A stretch of DNA of 64,000 nt from Campylobacter hyointestinalis subsp. hyointestinalis (GCF_013372145.1 NZ_CP053827.1:682001-746000); one strand, 5' to 3'. Positions 43,353-53,551 are shown, counted from the stretch's first letter. The notes: generated by a model not told the origin, from the letters alone. Translations and numbers: made by a program.

Positions 43353-44224
43353 TGAAGCTTTTGACATATAGTATAAACGGTGTTGATAAAGTTGGAGTGA
43401 TCGGCTTTGATGATAGTGTGTTAGATATTTCTTTAGCTGGAATTTACAAAAAGGATATGAATGATCTTATAGTAACTAGCACTAAAGATGAGCTAAGCAA
43501 GCTAAGAGAGCTAAGCCAAAAAAGTGGAGGTCTAAACCTAAAAAATATCACGAAAAGAGCCGTTATACCTCATCCTTTACAAGACGTGATATGTCTAGGT
43601 ATAAATTTTATTGAACATGCTGTTGAGTCATATAATTTTAAAAAGATTAAATTTGATGGCAAAAGAGAGTATCCGGTATATTTTTCAAAACGTGTAAATG
43701 AAGCAGTCGCTGATGGCGGTACTATTTTATCTCATAGCGATATCACGAAATCTTTGGATTATGAAGCAGAGCTAGCCCTCATCATATCAAAAGATGCCAA
43801 GAACGTTTCTAAGGACAAAGCACTTGAGTATGTATTTGGCTGGTCTATCATAAATGATATAAGCTCTAGAGATATACAAAACAAGCATAAGCAGTGGTAT
43901 TATGGTAAAAGTTTAGACAGATCTTTGCCATTTGGTCCTTGGATAGTGACTAGCGATGAGCTGGACGTTTCGAGTTTGGATATCAAATCATTTGTCAATG
44001 GCGAGCTAAGACAAAACTCAAATACTTCAAAACTCATTTTTGACGCGGCTTATGTTATAAGCGATCTTAGCAAAGGTATGACGTTAAAAGCGGGAACTAT
44101 CATATCTTTGGGTACGCCAAGTGGAGTTGGTATGGGATTTACTCCGCCGAAGTTTTTAAACAGCGGCGATGAAATAGTCTGCTTTATAGAGGGCATAGGT
44201 GAGCTAAAAAACATTATTTTATAG
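43352..44224 (+). CDS. Fumarylacetoacetate hydrolase-family protein
   Basis: A 290-residue FAH-fold enzyme. An N-terminal flap of about 70 residues is followed by the catalytic domain with IPHPLQDVICLGINF, FSKRVNEAVADG (metal-site region), DYEAELALIISKDAKN (E-x-E), GWSIINDISSRDIQ, SFVNGELRQNSNTS and AGTIISLGTPSGVG. Family members hydrolyse or decarboxylate 2,4-diketo acids or oxaloacetate. The substrate here is unknown. It overlaps argD by one base, so it is probably cotranscribed. Confidence 0.88.
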   Translation: MKLLTYSINGVDKVGVIGFDDSVLDISLAGIYKKDMNDLIVTSTKDELSKLRELSQKSGGLNLKNITKRAVIPHPLQDVICLGINFIEHAVESYNFKKIKFDGKREYPVYFSKRVNEAVADGGTILSHSDITKSLDYEAELALIISKDAKNVSKDKALEYVFGWSIINDISSRDIQNKHKQWYYGKSLDRSLPFGPWIVTSDELDVSSLDIKSFVNGELRQNSNTSKLIFDAAYVISDLSKGMTLKAGTIISLGTPSGVGMGFTPPKFLNSGDEIVCFIEGIGELKNIIL

Positions 44225-44284
44225 ATTACAAAATCTAAATTCAGCTAAATTTGGATAAAATATATAAAAAATCAAGGAAATTTT

Positions 44285-44806
44285 ATGGCAGAAGAAGTAA
44301 AAGAAGAAGTAAAGAAAAAGGGCGGAAACGTACTACTTATAGCAGTTATAGGTATACTTGTGTTTTTACTGATCATAGGTGGTTTAGTTGCCTTTATAAT
44401 GCTTGGATCAAGTGATGAAAATGCTGCTGCAAGGCAGCCTCAAGCTACTACTACACAAGGTCCAGCTCCTAGCCCAAAACAGAGGTCAAATGACTTTTTT
44501 AATATAGATCCGATGTATCCTATGGATCAGTTTTTAGTAAATTTACTTAGCGAAAGCGGTTCTAGATTTCTAAAAACGGCTTTAAATTTAGAACTTAGTG
44601 AAGAGACTCTTGCCCCAGAGATAGACAAGAAAAAACCTCTCATAAGAGATATTATCATAAGAACTTTATCATCAAAAACTTACGAGGATGTAAGCACGGC
44701 AAAAGGTAAAGAGCGACTTAAAGATGAGCTTGTAACAAAGATAAATGAGACCTTAAGAGACGGTTATATCAAAAATGTTTATTTCACCGATTTTATAGTT
44801 CAATGA
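44285..44806 (+). CDS. fliL: Flagellar basal-body-associated protein FliL
   Basis: A 173-residue single-pass inner-membrane protein: basic N-terminus, TM ([25 protein letters not shown]), a Pro/Gln linker, and a C-terminal FliL domain ([27 protein letters not shown] … [21 protein letters not shown]). FliL surrounds the stator units and supports torque. AAGGAAA precedes the ATG. The acpS gene overlaps its end by 4 bp, the order I recall from C. jejuni. Confidence 0.93.
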   Translation: MAEEVKEEVKKKGGNVLLIAVIGILVFLLIIGGLVAFIMLGSSDENAAARQPQATTTQGPAPSPKQRSNDFFNIDPMYPMDQFLVNLLSESGSRFLKTALNLELSEETLAPEIDKKKPLIRDIIIRTLSSKTYEDVSTAKGKERLKDELVTKINETLRDGYIKNVYFTDFIVQ

Positions 44807-45150
44807 TCGGTATAGATATAATAAAAATTGATAGGATAACCAAAGCTAAAAGTAAATTTGAAGATAAATTTTTATCTAAATTTTTATCTTTAAACGAGAT
44901 ACAAATCGCTAAAAACGATGCTAGTTTAGCTGGATTTTGGGCTGCAAAAGAGGCGGTCTCAAAAGCTCTTGGTTGCGGGATATGCGCCGAGTTTGGCTTT
45001 TTAGATGTGGAAATTTATAAAGATAACAAAGGCGCTCCAAAGCTTAAATTTGAGCCTGATGTAATACATAAATTCGGGATAAAAAATAGCAGTCTTAGCA
45101 TCACGCACGATGGCGGATTTGCCATCGCTGCTGTGATTATAGAAAATTAA
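44803..45150 (+). CDS. acpS: Holo-[acyl-carrier-protein] synthase
   Basis: AcpS transfers the 4'-phosphopantetheine arm from CoA to ACP. The 115-residue protein shows the two family motifs: [10 protein letters not shown] at the start (Mg-binding Asp) and [14 protein letters not shown] (Glu/Lys). It ends [18 protein letters not shown]. It overlaps fliL by ATGA and ends tail-to-tail with cysK, overlapping by 4 bp. Confidence 0.94.
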   Translation: MIGIDIIKIDRITKAKSKFEDKFLSKFLSLNEIQIAKNDASLAGFWAAKEAVSKALGCGICAEFGFLDVEIYKDNKGAPKLKFEPDVIHKFGIKNSSLSITHDGGFAIAAVIIEN

Positions 45151-46064
45151 TCATCAAATACGGTTGTAGAAAGATATCTCTCTCCAGTATCACAAAGTAC
45201 CGTTACTATAGTCTTGCCTTGATTTTCTTTTCTCTCTGCTATAGTTTTAGCTGCATAAACATTTGCACCGCTTGAAATTCCTACTAAAAGACCTTCAGTT
45301 CTTGCTAGTGCTTTTGTCGTATTCATAGCGTCTTCATTCGATACGGTAATAAACTCGTCTATGATGCTTTGGTTTAGATTTTTAGGTATAAAGTTAGCTC
45401 CTATGCCTTGTATGGCGTGAGGTCCTGCTTCGCCTTTTGTTATAAGAGGCGATTTTTCAGGCTCGACTGCTATGATCTTTATATTTGGATTGCGCTCTTT
45501 TAGCGCTGCCCCTACACCACTAACCGTTCCTCCTGTTCCAAAACCAGCTACGAAAATATCTACTTTGCCATCAGTATCGTTTAAAATTTCAACTGCGGTT
45601 GTTATTTTATGCATCTCAGGGTTTGCTGGATTGTCAAATTGACTTGGTATAAAACTGTTTGGGTTTTCTTTTGCAAGCTCTAATGCCTTGTCTACTGCGC
45701 CTTGCATACCGTATTTTGGTTCTGTTAAAACTAGCTTAGCTCCAAATGCTTTTAGTAGTTTTTGTCGTTCTACGCTCATTGAGCTTGGCATAGTAAGCAT
45801 CATCTTAAGACCGAGCTCTGCGCAAACCATAGCTAGTCCAACTCCGGTATTTCCGCTAGTAGGCTCTATGATGACGCTGTTTTTATCTATTTTTCCATCT
45901 TCCATAGCACGCTTTATCATATTGAAAGCTACTCTATCTTTAACCGAATGGCTAGGATTTAAAAATTCGCATTTTGCAAGTATTGTTGCATTGTTTCCGA
46001 ATTTATTTATTTTTACAAGAGGTGTATTTCCGATCAACTCTTTTACGTTGTTTGCTATTTTCAT
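45147..46064 (-). CDS. cysK: Cysteine synthase A (O-acetylserine sulfhydrylase)
   Basis: CysK makes cysteine from O-acetylserine and sulfide with PLP. The 305-residue protein carries IGNTPLVKI, the PLP Lys in [47 protein letters not shown]…[10 protein letters not shown] and [12 protein letters not shown]. It is the third gene of metY–rrf2–cysK, 10 bp after rrf2, so it is expected to answer to that regulator. Confidence 0.95.
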   Translation of the reverse strand: MKIANNVKELIGNTPLVKINKFGNNATILAKCEFLNPSHSVKDRVAFNMIKRAMEDGKIDKNSVIIEPTSGNTGVGLAMVCAELGLKMMLTMPSSMSVERQKLLKAFGAKLVLTEPKYGMQGAVDKALELAKENPNSFIPSQFDNPANPEMHKITTAVEILNDTDGKVDIFVAGFGTGGTVSGVGAALKERNPNIKIIAVEPEKSPLITKGEAGPHAIQGIGANFIPKNLNQSIIDEFITVSNEDAMNTTKALARTEGLLVGISSGANVYAAKTIAERKENQGKTIVTVLCDTGERYLSTTVFDD

Positions 46065-46074
46065 AATTTTTTCC

Positions 46075-46488
46075 TTATATTACATAGTTTAAGTATTTTT
46101 TAGCTTCTGCTTGGTACTTTTTAAAACTACTTAGTGGCTCTTTGAACAATTCTGTAAGCTTGTCGTCGTATTCTCTAAATAGCAGATCATAAGTCGCATG
46201 TTTTGAATACCCAGGTGTCAAGCAAAAATCGTTTTCGATACATTTAAAAACATCATAAAACGTTATCTCGTCTAGCGTTTTGAGCAGGAAGTATCCGCCT
46301 TTAAGCCCTTTGATACTACCTACGAAACCGCTGTTTCTTAGTGCGTTCAAGACTTGCTCTAGGTAGTTTTTTGAAACTCCTATATTTGTAGATATGTCTT
46401 TTAAAGAAACAGGATTTTGTCCATCGCCTTTTGATATCTCATAAATCGACATCAATCCATAAACACCTTTTGTACTTAGTAAGCTCAT
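46075..46488 (-). CDS. Rrf2-family transcriptional regulator (CymR-like candidate)
   Basis: A 137-residue winged-helix regulator: STKGVYGLMSIYEIS at the N-terminus, recognition region VSLKDISTNIGVSKNYLEQVLNALR, wing SGFVGSIKGLKGGYFL. The IscR-type CX5CX5C cluster site is incomplete: only CIENDFC (CX5C) is present, so a stable [2Fe-2S] cluster is doubtful. Its place between metY and cysK suggests control of sulfur assimilation, as CymR does in Bacillus, where it works in complex with CysK. It overlaps metY by ATGA. Confidence 0.86.
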   Translation of the reverse strand: MSLLSTKGVYGLMSIYEISKGDGQNPVSLKDISTNIGVSKNYLEQVLNALRNSGFVGSIKGLKGGYFLLKTLDEITFYDVFKCIENDFCLTPGYSKHATYDLLFREYDDKLTELFKEPLSSFKKYQAEAKKYLNYVI

Positions 46489-47756
46489 TGCATTGCCTCT
46501 TGCAAGTCGTCTATCAAGTCTTCGGCATTTTCTAAACCGATGCTAAGTCTTATAAGTCCGCTTTTTACACCGGCATCTTCTAGCTCTTTATCGCTTAGTT
46601 GTTGGTGAGTAGTGCTGGCTGGATGAGTGATTATTGATTTGCTATCACCGATATTTACTACTATGCTAAATAATTTTACTTTATTTAAGATCTGCGCTGC
46701 AGTATCTCTATCTCCGACATCAAAGCTAAGTAATCCACTAGCAAGACCGTCTGTAAAGTTTTCTTTTATATATTTATTTAGTGGTGAGCTTTCAAGACCG
46801 GGATAATTTACACTTTTTACTTTTGGATGAGCTTCTAAAAATTTAGCTACTTTTAGCGCTGTTTTAGAGCATTCTTTTACCCTTAAGCTCAGTGTTTCAA
46901 GCCCTGCGATTAACTGCCAAGCATTAAAAGGCGATAAAGTAGCACCTATATCTCTTAATAAACTTAGTCTGATCCTTAGAGTAAATATATCAAAATTATC
47001 GATGAGATCAGCATAAACAAGCCCGTGATAGCTCTCGTCTGGAGTGTTAAAATGACTATATCTAGGATTGTTTGCTAGTTTGGCGTTTAGTCCAAAGCTA
47101 CTTACAACTGCTCCACCTATGCTCAAACCTTGTCCACTTATGTATTTACTAGCGCTATGGATGACCACATCGACACCTTTTGTGATAGGATTAAATAGCG
47201 CAGGAGTAGCAACAGTGTTGTCTGCTACGGTCACAATGCCGTATTTGTTTGCTATATTTACGATCTTTTCTACGTTTGCTACTGCTATTTGAGGATTTGA
47301 CAATGTTTCAAAATACACCGCTTTAGTATTTTCATCTATTAAGCTTTCTAGATCGTCAGCAGTATCTGCGTCAAAAATTCTAGCTTCTATGCCAAATCTT
47401 TTTAAGGTATGGGTAGCGAGCGTAACAGTACCGCCGTATATCTTTTGACCAACTATTATGTTGTCTCCAGCGCCTGCTAAATTTGCTATAGCAAAAAATA
47501 TAGCTGCTTGTCCGCTTGAAGTACTTATGCCAGCTTTACCGTTTTCAAGTGCAGCTATCCTAGCTTCAAAAACATCTAGAGTAGGGTTTGTAAGGCGAGA
47601 GTAAATTTGTCCTAACTCTTTTAAAGCAAATCTATTTGCCGCAGTTTCACAACTACCAAAATCATAAGCAGTGGTTTGGTAGATAGGAACAGCCATAGAT
47701 CCAAAAGCGTCTTTAGTGTTGTAGCCAAAATGCGTTGCGATACTTTCTTTTTGCAT
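46485..47756 (-). CDS. metY: O-acetylhomoserine sulfhydrylase (Cys/Met metabolism PLP enzyme)
   Basis: MetY makes homocysteine from O-acetylhomoserine and sulfide. The 423-residue gamma-family PLP enzyme has the family's length and motifs: THFGYNTKDAFGSMAVPIYQTT, YSRLTNPTLDVFEARIAALE, STSSGQAAIFFAI, VADNTVATP, and the PLP Lys in VVIHSASKYISGQG. STTHQQLS near the end is the substrate-binding region. First gene of the sulfur operon. The upstream 254 bp toward hcp is extremely AT-rich. Confidence 0.92.
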   Translation of the reverse strand: MQKESIATHFGYNTKDAFGSMAVPIYQTTAYDFGSCETAANRFALKELGQIYSRLTNPTLDVFEARIAALENGKAGISTSSGQAAIFFAIANLAGAGDNIIVGQKIYGGTVTLATHTLKRFGIEARIFDADTADDLESLIDENTKAVYFETLSNPQIAVANVEKIVNIANKYGIVTVADNTVATPALFNPITKGVDVVIHSASKYISGQGLSIGGAVVSSFGLNAKLANNPRYSHFNTPDESYHGLVYADLIDNFDIFTLRIRLSLLRDIGATLSPFNAWQLIAGLETLSLRVKECSKTALKVAKFLEAHPKVKSVNYPGLESSPLNKYIKENFTDGLASGLLSFDVGDRDTAAQILNKVKLFSIVVNIGDSKSIITHPASTTHQQLSDKELEDAGVKSGLIRLSIGLENAEDLIDDLQEAMQ

Positions 47757-48010
47757 CGTTTTTTCCTTTTTATAAATTTATTTGTTTTGAAATACTATCA
47801 AAAAAATAAATAAATGTCAAGTATATCTGTATGATTAGTATATTTTATATATAAAAGCCTTAATTATCGTTCTATAAATCATATATCATATATATTATTT
47901 AAATAAATATATCTATATAATATATTATTATAAATTGATTTATATCAATAAATTTCTACATGTTCAAGCTACAATTTCAAAGTTAGCAATATAAATTTAA
48001 AAGGAATAAA

Positions 48011-49342
48011 ATGAGTAAAGAACTAGAAATGTTTTGTCATCAGTGTCAAATGAGTGCCCCTGGAGGTTGTGGAAGTAAGGGGCAAACAAGCGGAACTTGC
48101 GGTAAAGATAGCACGTTAGCTAGACTTCAAGATATGATGATATTTGGTTTAAAAGGTATGAGCGCGTATCGCCACCACGCAAATGAGCTTGGTGCAGATA
48201 CGAAAAAAGTCGATGATATCATCTCTAAAACGCTGTATTTTACACTTACAAATATGAACTTCAACTTTGATGAGCACATAGTTCAGCTTTTAGAAGTAGG
48301 AAAAGCCGGAGTAGAAGTCATGGACGCTTTAAGTGGCGCTCACACTGCTAAATTTGGTGTGCCAACTCCAGTAAAAGTTACACAAAATAGAGCGTACGGC
48401 AAAGCTATCTTAGTAAGCGGACACAATCTTCACGCTTTAAAAGCTCTGCTTGAACAAACCGAGGGTAAGGGTATAAATATCTATACTCACTCAGAAATGC
48501 TTCCTGCTCACGCTTATCCTGAGCTAAATAAATTTAGCCATTTAAAAGGAAATTTAGGTAAAGCGTGGTTTGATCAAACTAAACTTTTTAACGAGTTTAA
48601 AGGTGCTATTTTGATGACTACTAATTGTATCGTGCCACTTCGTAAAAACTGCGAGTACGCAGATAGGCTATTTGGCTATGATATAGCTGGAACAAATGGT
48701 ATAACTCACATAAATGGCGACGACTTTAGTCCACTTATACAAAAAGCTTTAAGTCTGCCTGAAATAAGCGGATTTGATAGCGATGAGTCCATAGTAACAG
48801 GACATCACTATAAAGCGGTTTTACCTATGGCTGGAGATATTTTAGAAGCACTTAATTGTGGTAAAATAAGAAGATTTTTCGTGATCGCAGGATGTGACGC
48901 ACCTGGAAGTAGTAGGAATTATTATAGAGAATTAGCACTTTCTTTACCAAAAGATTGTGTGATACTAACTTCGAGCTGTGGTAAATTTAGATTTAACGAC
49001 GTTGATTTTGGATATATAGAAGGTACGAAAATACCGCGCTACTTAGATCTTGGTCAGTGTAACGATAGCAACGGAGCGGTTAAAATCGCCACTGCATTAA
49101 GCGAGGCAACTAGCATAGCTATAAACGACTTACCGATTTCTATCGTGCTTATGTGGATGGAGCAAAAAGCCATCATTATACTTCTTGCGCTTTTATATCT
49201 TGGAGTAAAAAATATACATATTGGCCCAACATTGCCAGAATTTATAAATGAAGAGATACTGAATTTCTTGGTAGATAAATTCAATATAGGACTGATAAGC
49301 GGTGATGCTAAAGCCGATCTGATAAAATATCTTAGCAAGTAA
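48011..49342 (+). CDS. hcp: Hybrid cluster protein / hydroxylamine reductase
   Basis: Hcp reduces hydroxylamine and nitric oxide and is part of nitrosative-stress defence. At 443 residues it is about 100 shorter than the classic 550-residue form, as in class III proteins lacking part of the helical domain. The N-terminal cluster cysteines are C9, C12, C20 and C30 (spacing 2–7–9). Hybrid-cluster ligands are visible as ITHINGDD (His), AGCDAPGSSRNYY, TSSCGKF, LGQCNDSNGA and the E-x-K pair in WMEQKAIIILL. AAAGGAA precedes the ATG. Confidence 0.92.
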   Translation: MSKELEMFCHQCQMSAPGGCGSKGQTSGTCGKDSTLARLQDMMIFGLKGMSAYRHHANELGADTKKVDDIISKTLYFTLTNMNFNFDEHIVQLLEVGKAGVEVMDALSGAHTAKFGVPTPVKVTQNRAYGKAILVSGHNLHALKALLEQTEGKGINIYTHSEMLPAHAYPELNKFSHLKGNLGKAWFDQTKLFNEFKGAILMTTNCIVPLRKNCEYADRLFGYDIAGTNGITHINGDDFSPLIQKALSLPEISGFDSDESIVTGHHYKAVLPMAGDILEALNCGKIRRFFVIAGCDAPGSSRNYYRELALSLPKDCVILTSSCGKFRFNDVDFGYIEGTKIPRYLDLGQCNDSNGAVKIATALSEATSIAINDLPISIVLMWMEQKAIIILLALLYLGVKNIHIGPTLPEFINEEILNFLVDKFNIGLISGDAKADLIKYLSK

Positions 49343-49473
49343 ATTTAATAGATAAATTTAAATAGTTAAATTTGATATGGAAATTTGGAAATCAAATTTA
49401 AAAAATTGATTTTTAAATTTATGCGTGTATCAGACTTGTTTTGTTAGAATCTTTTTAAATTTAAGGAGATAAA

Positions 49474-50904
49474 ATGGAGCAAGTCAAGTACCTTTTAAAT
49501 CACGAAAACATTAGTTTTACAGCTATCAATGATAGTATAAAAGTTACAAATCCAGCTACTAAAGAAATCCTAGCTTATGTCAAAAAGAGTGATGAAACAA
49601 GTCTAACAGATATCATCAAAAATGCAAATTTAGCTTTTAAAAGCTGGTCTGTAGCTTTAGCTAGTTTTCGCAGTGATATACTGATGAAATGGTATGAACT
49701 AGTCATACAAAATAGGGCAAATTTAGCCAGACTTATGACTTTAGAACAAGGAAAAAGTCTTAACGAAGCTAGCGGTGAGATAGCGTACGCGGCTAGCTTT
49801 ATAAAATGGTTTGCCGAGCAGACTTTAAGAAATGACGGCGATATTTTGACAAGTGTTAAAAAAGATGAAAAACTTCTTGTTGTAAAACAGCCCATAGGCG
49901 TTTGCGCTGCGATAACTCCTTGGAATTTTCCTGCTGCTATGATAACTAGAAAAGCAGCACCAGCACTTGGGGTAGGGTGCGCTATGATAGTAAAACCAGC
50001 TAGTCAAACTCCACTTAGTGCTTACGCTTTGGCAAGTTTGGCTTACGCTGCAGGCATACCAAAAGATCTATTTGTCATCATTAGCGGGGACGCTAGTATG
50101 ATAAGCACGGCGTTTGCAGACTCAAAAATCATAAGAAAGATAAGTTTCACCGGCTCAACTGAAGTAGGTATAAAAATTTATGAAAAAAGCGCGAAAACTA
50201 TCAAAAAACTTAGTCTTGAGCTAGGTGGAAATGCTCCATTTATAGTATTTGACGATGCAGACTTAGACAGAGCAGTAGATGGAGTAATGGCTAGTAAATT
50301 TAGAAATAGCGGTCAGACTTGCGTTTGTGCAAATAGAATATATGCTCAAAGCGGTATTTACGATGAGTTTTGTGCTAAACTAAATATCGCTATAAAAGGT
50401 TTAAAACTAGGAAACGGCTTAGAAAATGGGGTAAATCAAGGGCCACTTATCGATGAAAATGCTCTTAAAAAAGTAGAAGAGCATATAAATGACGCTTTAA
50501 AAAAAGGCGCTAAGTGCTTAAGTGGCGGTAAGAGAAGCTCTCTTGGAGGAACTTTTTTCGAACCGACTTTGCTAAGCGGCGCGACTAAAGATATGTTAGT
50601 AGCGCGTGAAGAGACGTTTGGACCGCTTTGTCCGGTTTTTAAATTTAAGAGTGATGATGAGGTGATAGAAGCGGCAAACGATACTGACTTTGGGCTTGCT
50701 AGTTATATCTTTACGAATGATCCTAAAAGACAATGGAAAGTGTCTGAAAGTCTAGAGTACGGAATGGTCGGTGTAAATACTGGGCTCATCAGCAACGAAG
50801 TAGCCCCTTTTGGTGGCGTAAAGTTTAGTGGACTTGGACGCGAGGGAAGCAGATATGGTATGGACGAATACACGGAGCAAAAATATATCTGCTTGAATTT
50901 GTGA
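49474..50904 (+). CDS. NAD(P)-dependent aldehyde dehydrogenase, succinate-semialdehyde type
   Basis: A 476-residue ALDH-superfamily enzyme. It shows MTLEQGKSLNEASGEIAYAA (typical of the GabD branch), PWNFPAAMITRKAAPALGVG, SFTGSTEVG, catalytic Glu in LELGGNAPFIVFDDAD, catalytic Cys in NSGQTCVCANRIY, and EETFGPLCPVF. It oxidises succinate semialdehyde or a similar omega-semialdehyde to the acid. GAMMA-aminobutyrate genes do not adjoin it, so the physiological substrate is unclear. AAGGAGAT precedes the ATG. Confidence 0.88.
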   Translation: MEQVKYLLNHENISFTAINDSIKVTNPATKEILAYVKKSDETSLTDIIKNANLAFKSWSVALASFRSDILMKWYELVIQNRANLARLMTLEQGKSLNEASGEIAYAASFIKWFAEQTLRNDGDILTSVKKDEKLLVVKQPIGVCAAITPWNFPAAMITRKAAPALGVGCAMIVKPASQTPLSAYALASLAYAAGIPKDLFVIISGDASMISTAFADSKIIRKISFTGSTEVGIKIYEKSAKTIKKLSLELGGNAPFIVFDDADLDRAVDGVMASKFRNSGQTCVCANRIYAQSGIYDEFCAKLNIAIKGLKLGNGLENGVNQGPLIDENALKKVEEHINDALKKGAKCLSGGKRSSLGGTFFEPTLLSGATKDMLVAREETFGPLCPVFKFKSDDEVIEAANDTDFGLASYIFTNDPKRQWKVSESLEYGMVGVNTGLISNEVAPFGGVKFSGLGREGSRYGMDEYTEQKYICLNL

Positions 50905-51058
50905 GTTTGATCTGCTAAATTTACACGTATCTACATATAAATTTAGTGACAAATGCTATATTTATATAGATAAATTTAGATCTTAAAGTATGGTTTTAGC
51001 TACAAAAGACTATACTCATTTTTTAAATTTAGATCTCAAATGGTACAACGGACAAAAT

Positions 51059-51946
51059 ATGACTGCTAACAAAAACTTCTTTTATTTCCTGCTTTTTTTA
51101 TCTATGGTTGCATGGGGCGGCTCTTGGGTAAATATGAAAATTTTAGTGGATTATGATGATCCGTTTAATCTGATTTTTATAAGGTTTGGGATCGCTGCTA
51201 TAGCTATGATACCGATCATTTATTTGTTAGGACATTCATTTAAGATAGATCTTAAAAGTTTGGTCGTATCAATTTTGGCAGGAATTTGCTTGATTTCTTA
51301 TATGTTTTGCTTTTATTATGGTACGAAATACGGTACGGCTTCGCTAGGTGGTGCTATGGTTACTACTATGATACCGATCATCACGTTTGTTATTTTGATA
51401 TTTTTAAGAAAAAGAAAAGCCGGCGCTAAAGATATATTTGCTCTATTTTTAGGAGCTTTGGGAGTTGGTACTATGCTAAATGTATGGAAATTTGATATGC
51501 AAAGCATACTAGCCGTGCAAAATTTATACTATGTATCGGCTGCATTTCTTTGGGCTATTCTCACTATTATAAGTGCAAAATCCAAAATATCTCCTATAGT
51601 TTTTACTTTTTATCTTTATGTAATGTCATCTTTTATAGATGCCGCGTTATTTGTTAAATTTGATGAGATTGGTTCGTTCGATAAAATATTTTGGATAAAT
51701 ATGATATTGATATCATTTGGAGCGACTGTTTTTGCAAACGCTATTTATTTTTTAGGCGTAGAAAAATTAGGAGCCGCAGAAGTCAGCTCATTTGTATTTT
51801 TAGTCCCATTTTGCGCTATTTTGCTTAGTTTTATATTTTTATCAGAAGATATAAAAGTATCTATCGTTGTAGGGACAGTGCTTACTTTGTGGGCTGTAAA
51901 ATTGCTAAACAATATAAAAATATTTAAATTTAAAAGTGTGAGATGA
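51059..51946 (+). CDS. EamA/DMT-family membrane transporter
   Basis: A roughly 295-residue protein with ten predicted helices in two EamA repeats: FFYFLLFLSMVAWGGSWVNM at the start, YYGTKYGTASLGGAMVTTMI, and AIYFLGVEKLGAAEVSSFVF in the second half. Members export amino acids or metabolites. I prefer ATG 51059, directly before the first helix; an earlier ATG at 50990 would add 23 mostly hydrophilic residues. Neither has a strong ribosome-binding site. Substrate unknown. Confidence 0.85.
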   Translation: MTANKNFFYFLLFLSMVAWGGSWVNMKILVDYDDPFNLIFIRFGIAAIAMIPIIYLLGHSFKIDLKSLVVSILAGICLISYMFCFYYGTKYGTASLGGAMVTTMIPIITFVILIFLRKRKAGAKDIFALFLGALGVGTMLNVWKFDMQSILAVQNLYYVSAAFLWAILTIISAKSKISPIVFTFYLYVMSSFIDAALFVKFDEIGSFDKIFWINMILISFGATVFANAIYFLGVEKLGAAEVSSFVFLVPFCAILLSFIFLSEDIKVSIVVGTVLTLWAVKLLNNIKIFKFKSVR

Positions 51947-51948
51947 GA

Positions 51949-51972
51949 GAGTTTAAGCAGAGGCTTAAACTC
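51949..51972. terminator. Bidirectional terminator hairpin
   Basis: GAGTTTAAGC 51949–51958 pairs perfectly with GCTTAAACTC 51963–51972 around AGAG. It sits between the convergent transporter and YdcH genes, 3 bp after one stop and 7 bp from the other. Confidence 0.75.
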
Positions 51973-51978
51973 ATAGAA

Positions 51979-52206
51979 TTAATTCGCTTTTGAGTTTTTA
52001 TATTTCATAAGTATGGCGTATGCTTCGTCTTTTAGTCTTAATTTCTCTTTTTTAAGAGTTTCAAGCTCGAAAGAGTCAGCGCGTTCTCTGCCTTCTTCTA
52101 TATCTTTGATTCTTTGATCTAGTTCGTTGTGTTTTTCAAAAATACTGTCAAATCTAGCATTTTTACCTTTTAATTCCGTGATAAGATCCCTGTATTCGTG
52201 TAACAT
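51979..52206 (-). CDS. YdcH-family (DUF465) small coiled-coil protein
   Basis: A 75-residue, highly charged helical protein: HEYRDLITELKGKNARFDSI, then FEKHNELDQRIKDIEEGRE and LKKEKLRLKDEAYAILMKY. This is the DUF465/YdcH pattern of a short helical hairpin with heptad repeats. Function is unknown across the family. AAGGAG precedes the ATG. Confidence 0.88.
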   Translation of the reverse strand: MLHEYRDLITELKGKNARFDSIFEKHNELDQRIKDIEEGRERADSFELETLKKEKLRLKDEAYAILMKYKNSKAN

Positions 52207-52263
52207 ATTTTCTCCTTGATATAAGTGGTTTATTATTTTACCAATTTGTTACTTAAAACTCAT

Positions 52264-53451
52264 TTATGATCGGTAATCAGCGTTGATTTTGACGTATGTG
52301 TGACCCAGATCACATCCATAAGCGGTAAATTTACCTTCCCCAAGTCCAATCTCACAGCGGATCTTGTAGCTATCTTTCGTCATAACTTTATGTGCTTTTT
52401 CTTCAGAGATCTCATCAAGCTCGGGATGATCTTTGTCAAATACTAAAACATCGTCATAATATATCGATAGCTTTTCATCATCACACTCTATGCCGCTAGC
52501 TCCTATAGTAGATGCGATCCTGCCCCAGTTTGGATCTTCGCCGAAAATCGCTGTTTTGACTAAGAGGGAATTTGAAAGAGCTTTGGCTGCTTTCATAGCT
52601 TGCTCGTTGTTTAATGCTCCATTTACTTCAAATGCTACTACTTTCGTACTTCCTTCGCCGTCTTTTACTAAATTTAGAGCCATAGTTTTTGTGATAGTTT
52701 CAAGTGCAAATTTAAACGCAGTTTTGTCATAGACTCCGCTTTTTTGTGAGCTTAGAAGCATCAATGTATCATTTGTGCTAGTATCTCCATCTACGCTTAC
52801 AGCATTAAAGCTTTCTTCTACGCTAGCTTTAAGAAGCTCGTCCATATCTGATTTTGGTATATCCGCATCTGTCAAGATAAAGCATAGCATTGTCGCAAAT
52901 GCTGGGTTTATCATACCAGCACCTTTGCAGATGCAAGCTATGTTAAAGCTTTTACCGTCTTCAAGTTCTACTCTAAAAGCTATCTCTTTTTTAAAGCTAT
53001 CAGTCGTCATTATCGCTCTAACGGTTGCGTCTGAGTTGCGTGAGTTAAAGTCGAATTTGTTTGCAGCTTCTATTATTTTATCTTTTTTAAGACGATATCC
53101 TATGACTCCAGTTGAGCTCATTATAGGATTTATTAAATTTAGCTTTTTGCTAAGTTCTTTAAATATATCATCTATATCGTCTATCCCTTTTTTTCCTGTC
53201 ATCGCATTTGCGTTTTTTGAGTTTAAAAGTATGAAATTTGTTTTAAAATCATTTCCGTATCTTAAAAAATGTCTTATCGGTGCAGCTTTAAATTTATTGC
53301 TAGTAAAAATAGCGCAAACTTGCACCGGCTCATCGCTTCTTATGAAGCCTAGATCATTATCTCCGTTTGTTTTAAATCCAGCATTTAAGCCGCCAAAATA
53401 AAATCCACTCACATTTTCAAGCCCATTTTTGAGACTGATTAGGTTAAACAT
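52264..53451 (-). CDS. argJ: Bifunctional glutamate N-acetyltransferase / amino-acid acetyltransferase
   Basis: ArgJ recycles the acetyl group from N-acetylornithine to glutamate in arginine synthesis, and may also use acetyl-CoA. The 395-residue precursor self-cleaves before the Thr of SVDGDTSTNDTLMLL, which is intact. Other marks are NSKNANAMTGKKG, IMSSTGVIGYRL, CKGAGMINPAFATML, EDPNWGRIASTIGASG and GCDLGHTYVKINADYRS. It acts on the product chain containing ArgD, encoded 9 kb upstream on the other strand. Confidence 0.95.
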   Translation of the reverse strand: MFNLISLKNGLENVSGFYFGGLNAGFKTNGDNDLGFIRSDEPVQVCAIFTSNKFKAAPIRHFLRYGNDFKTNFILLNSKNANAMTGKKGIDDIDDIFKELSKKLNLINPIMSSTGVIGYRLKKDKIIEAANKFDFNSRNSDATVRAIMTTDSFKKEIAFRVELEDGKSFNIACICKGAGMINPAFATMLCFILTDADIPKSDMDELLKASVEESFNAVSVDGDTSTNDTLMLLSSQKSGVYDKTAFKFALETITKTMALNLVKDGEGSTKVVAFEVNGALNNEQAMKAAKALSNSLLVKTAIFGEDPNWGRIASTIGASGIECDDEKLSIYYDDVLVFDKDHPELDEISEEKAHKVMTKDSYKIRCEIGLGEGKFTAYGCDLGHTYVKINADYRS

Positions 53452-53551
53452 ATCGCACTTAATCCTTTAGGAAGTATAAAAAATAATGCGATTATTGTAT
53501 CATTTTGGAACTTAATTAAGCATTTATTTAGGCTGAGATGAAGGATGCGCA

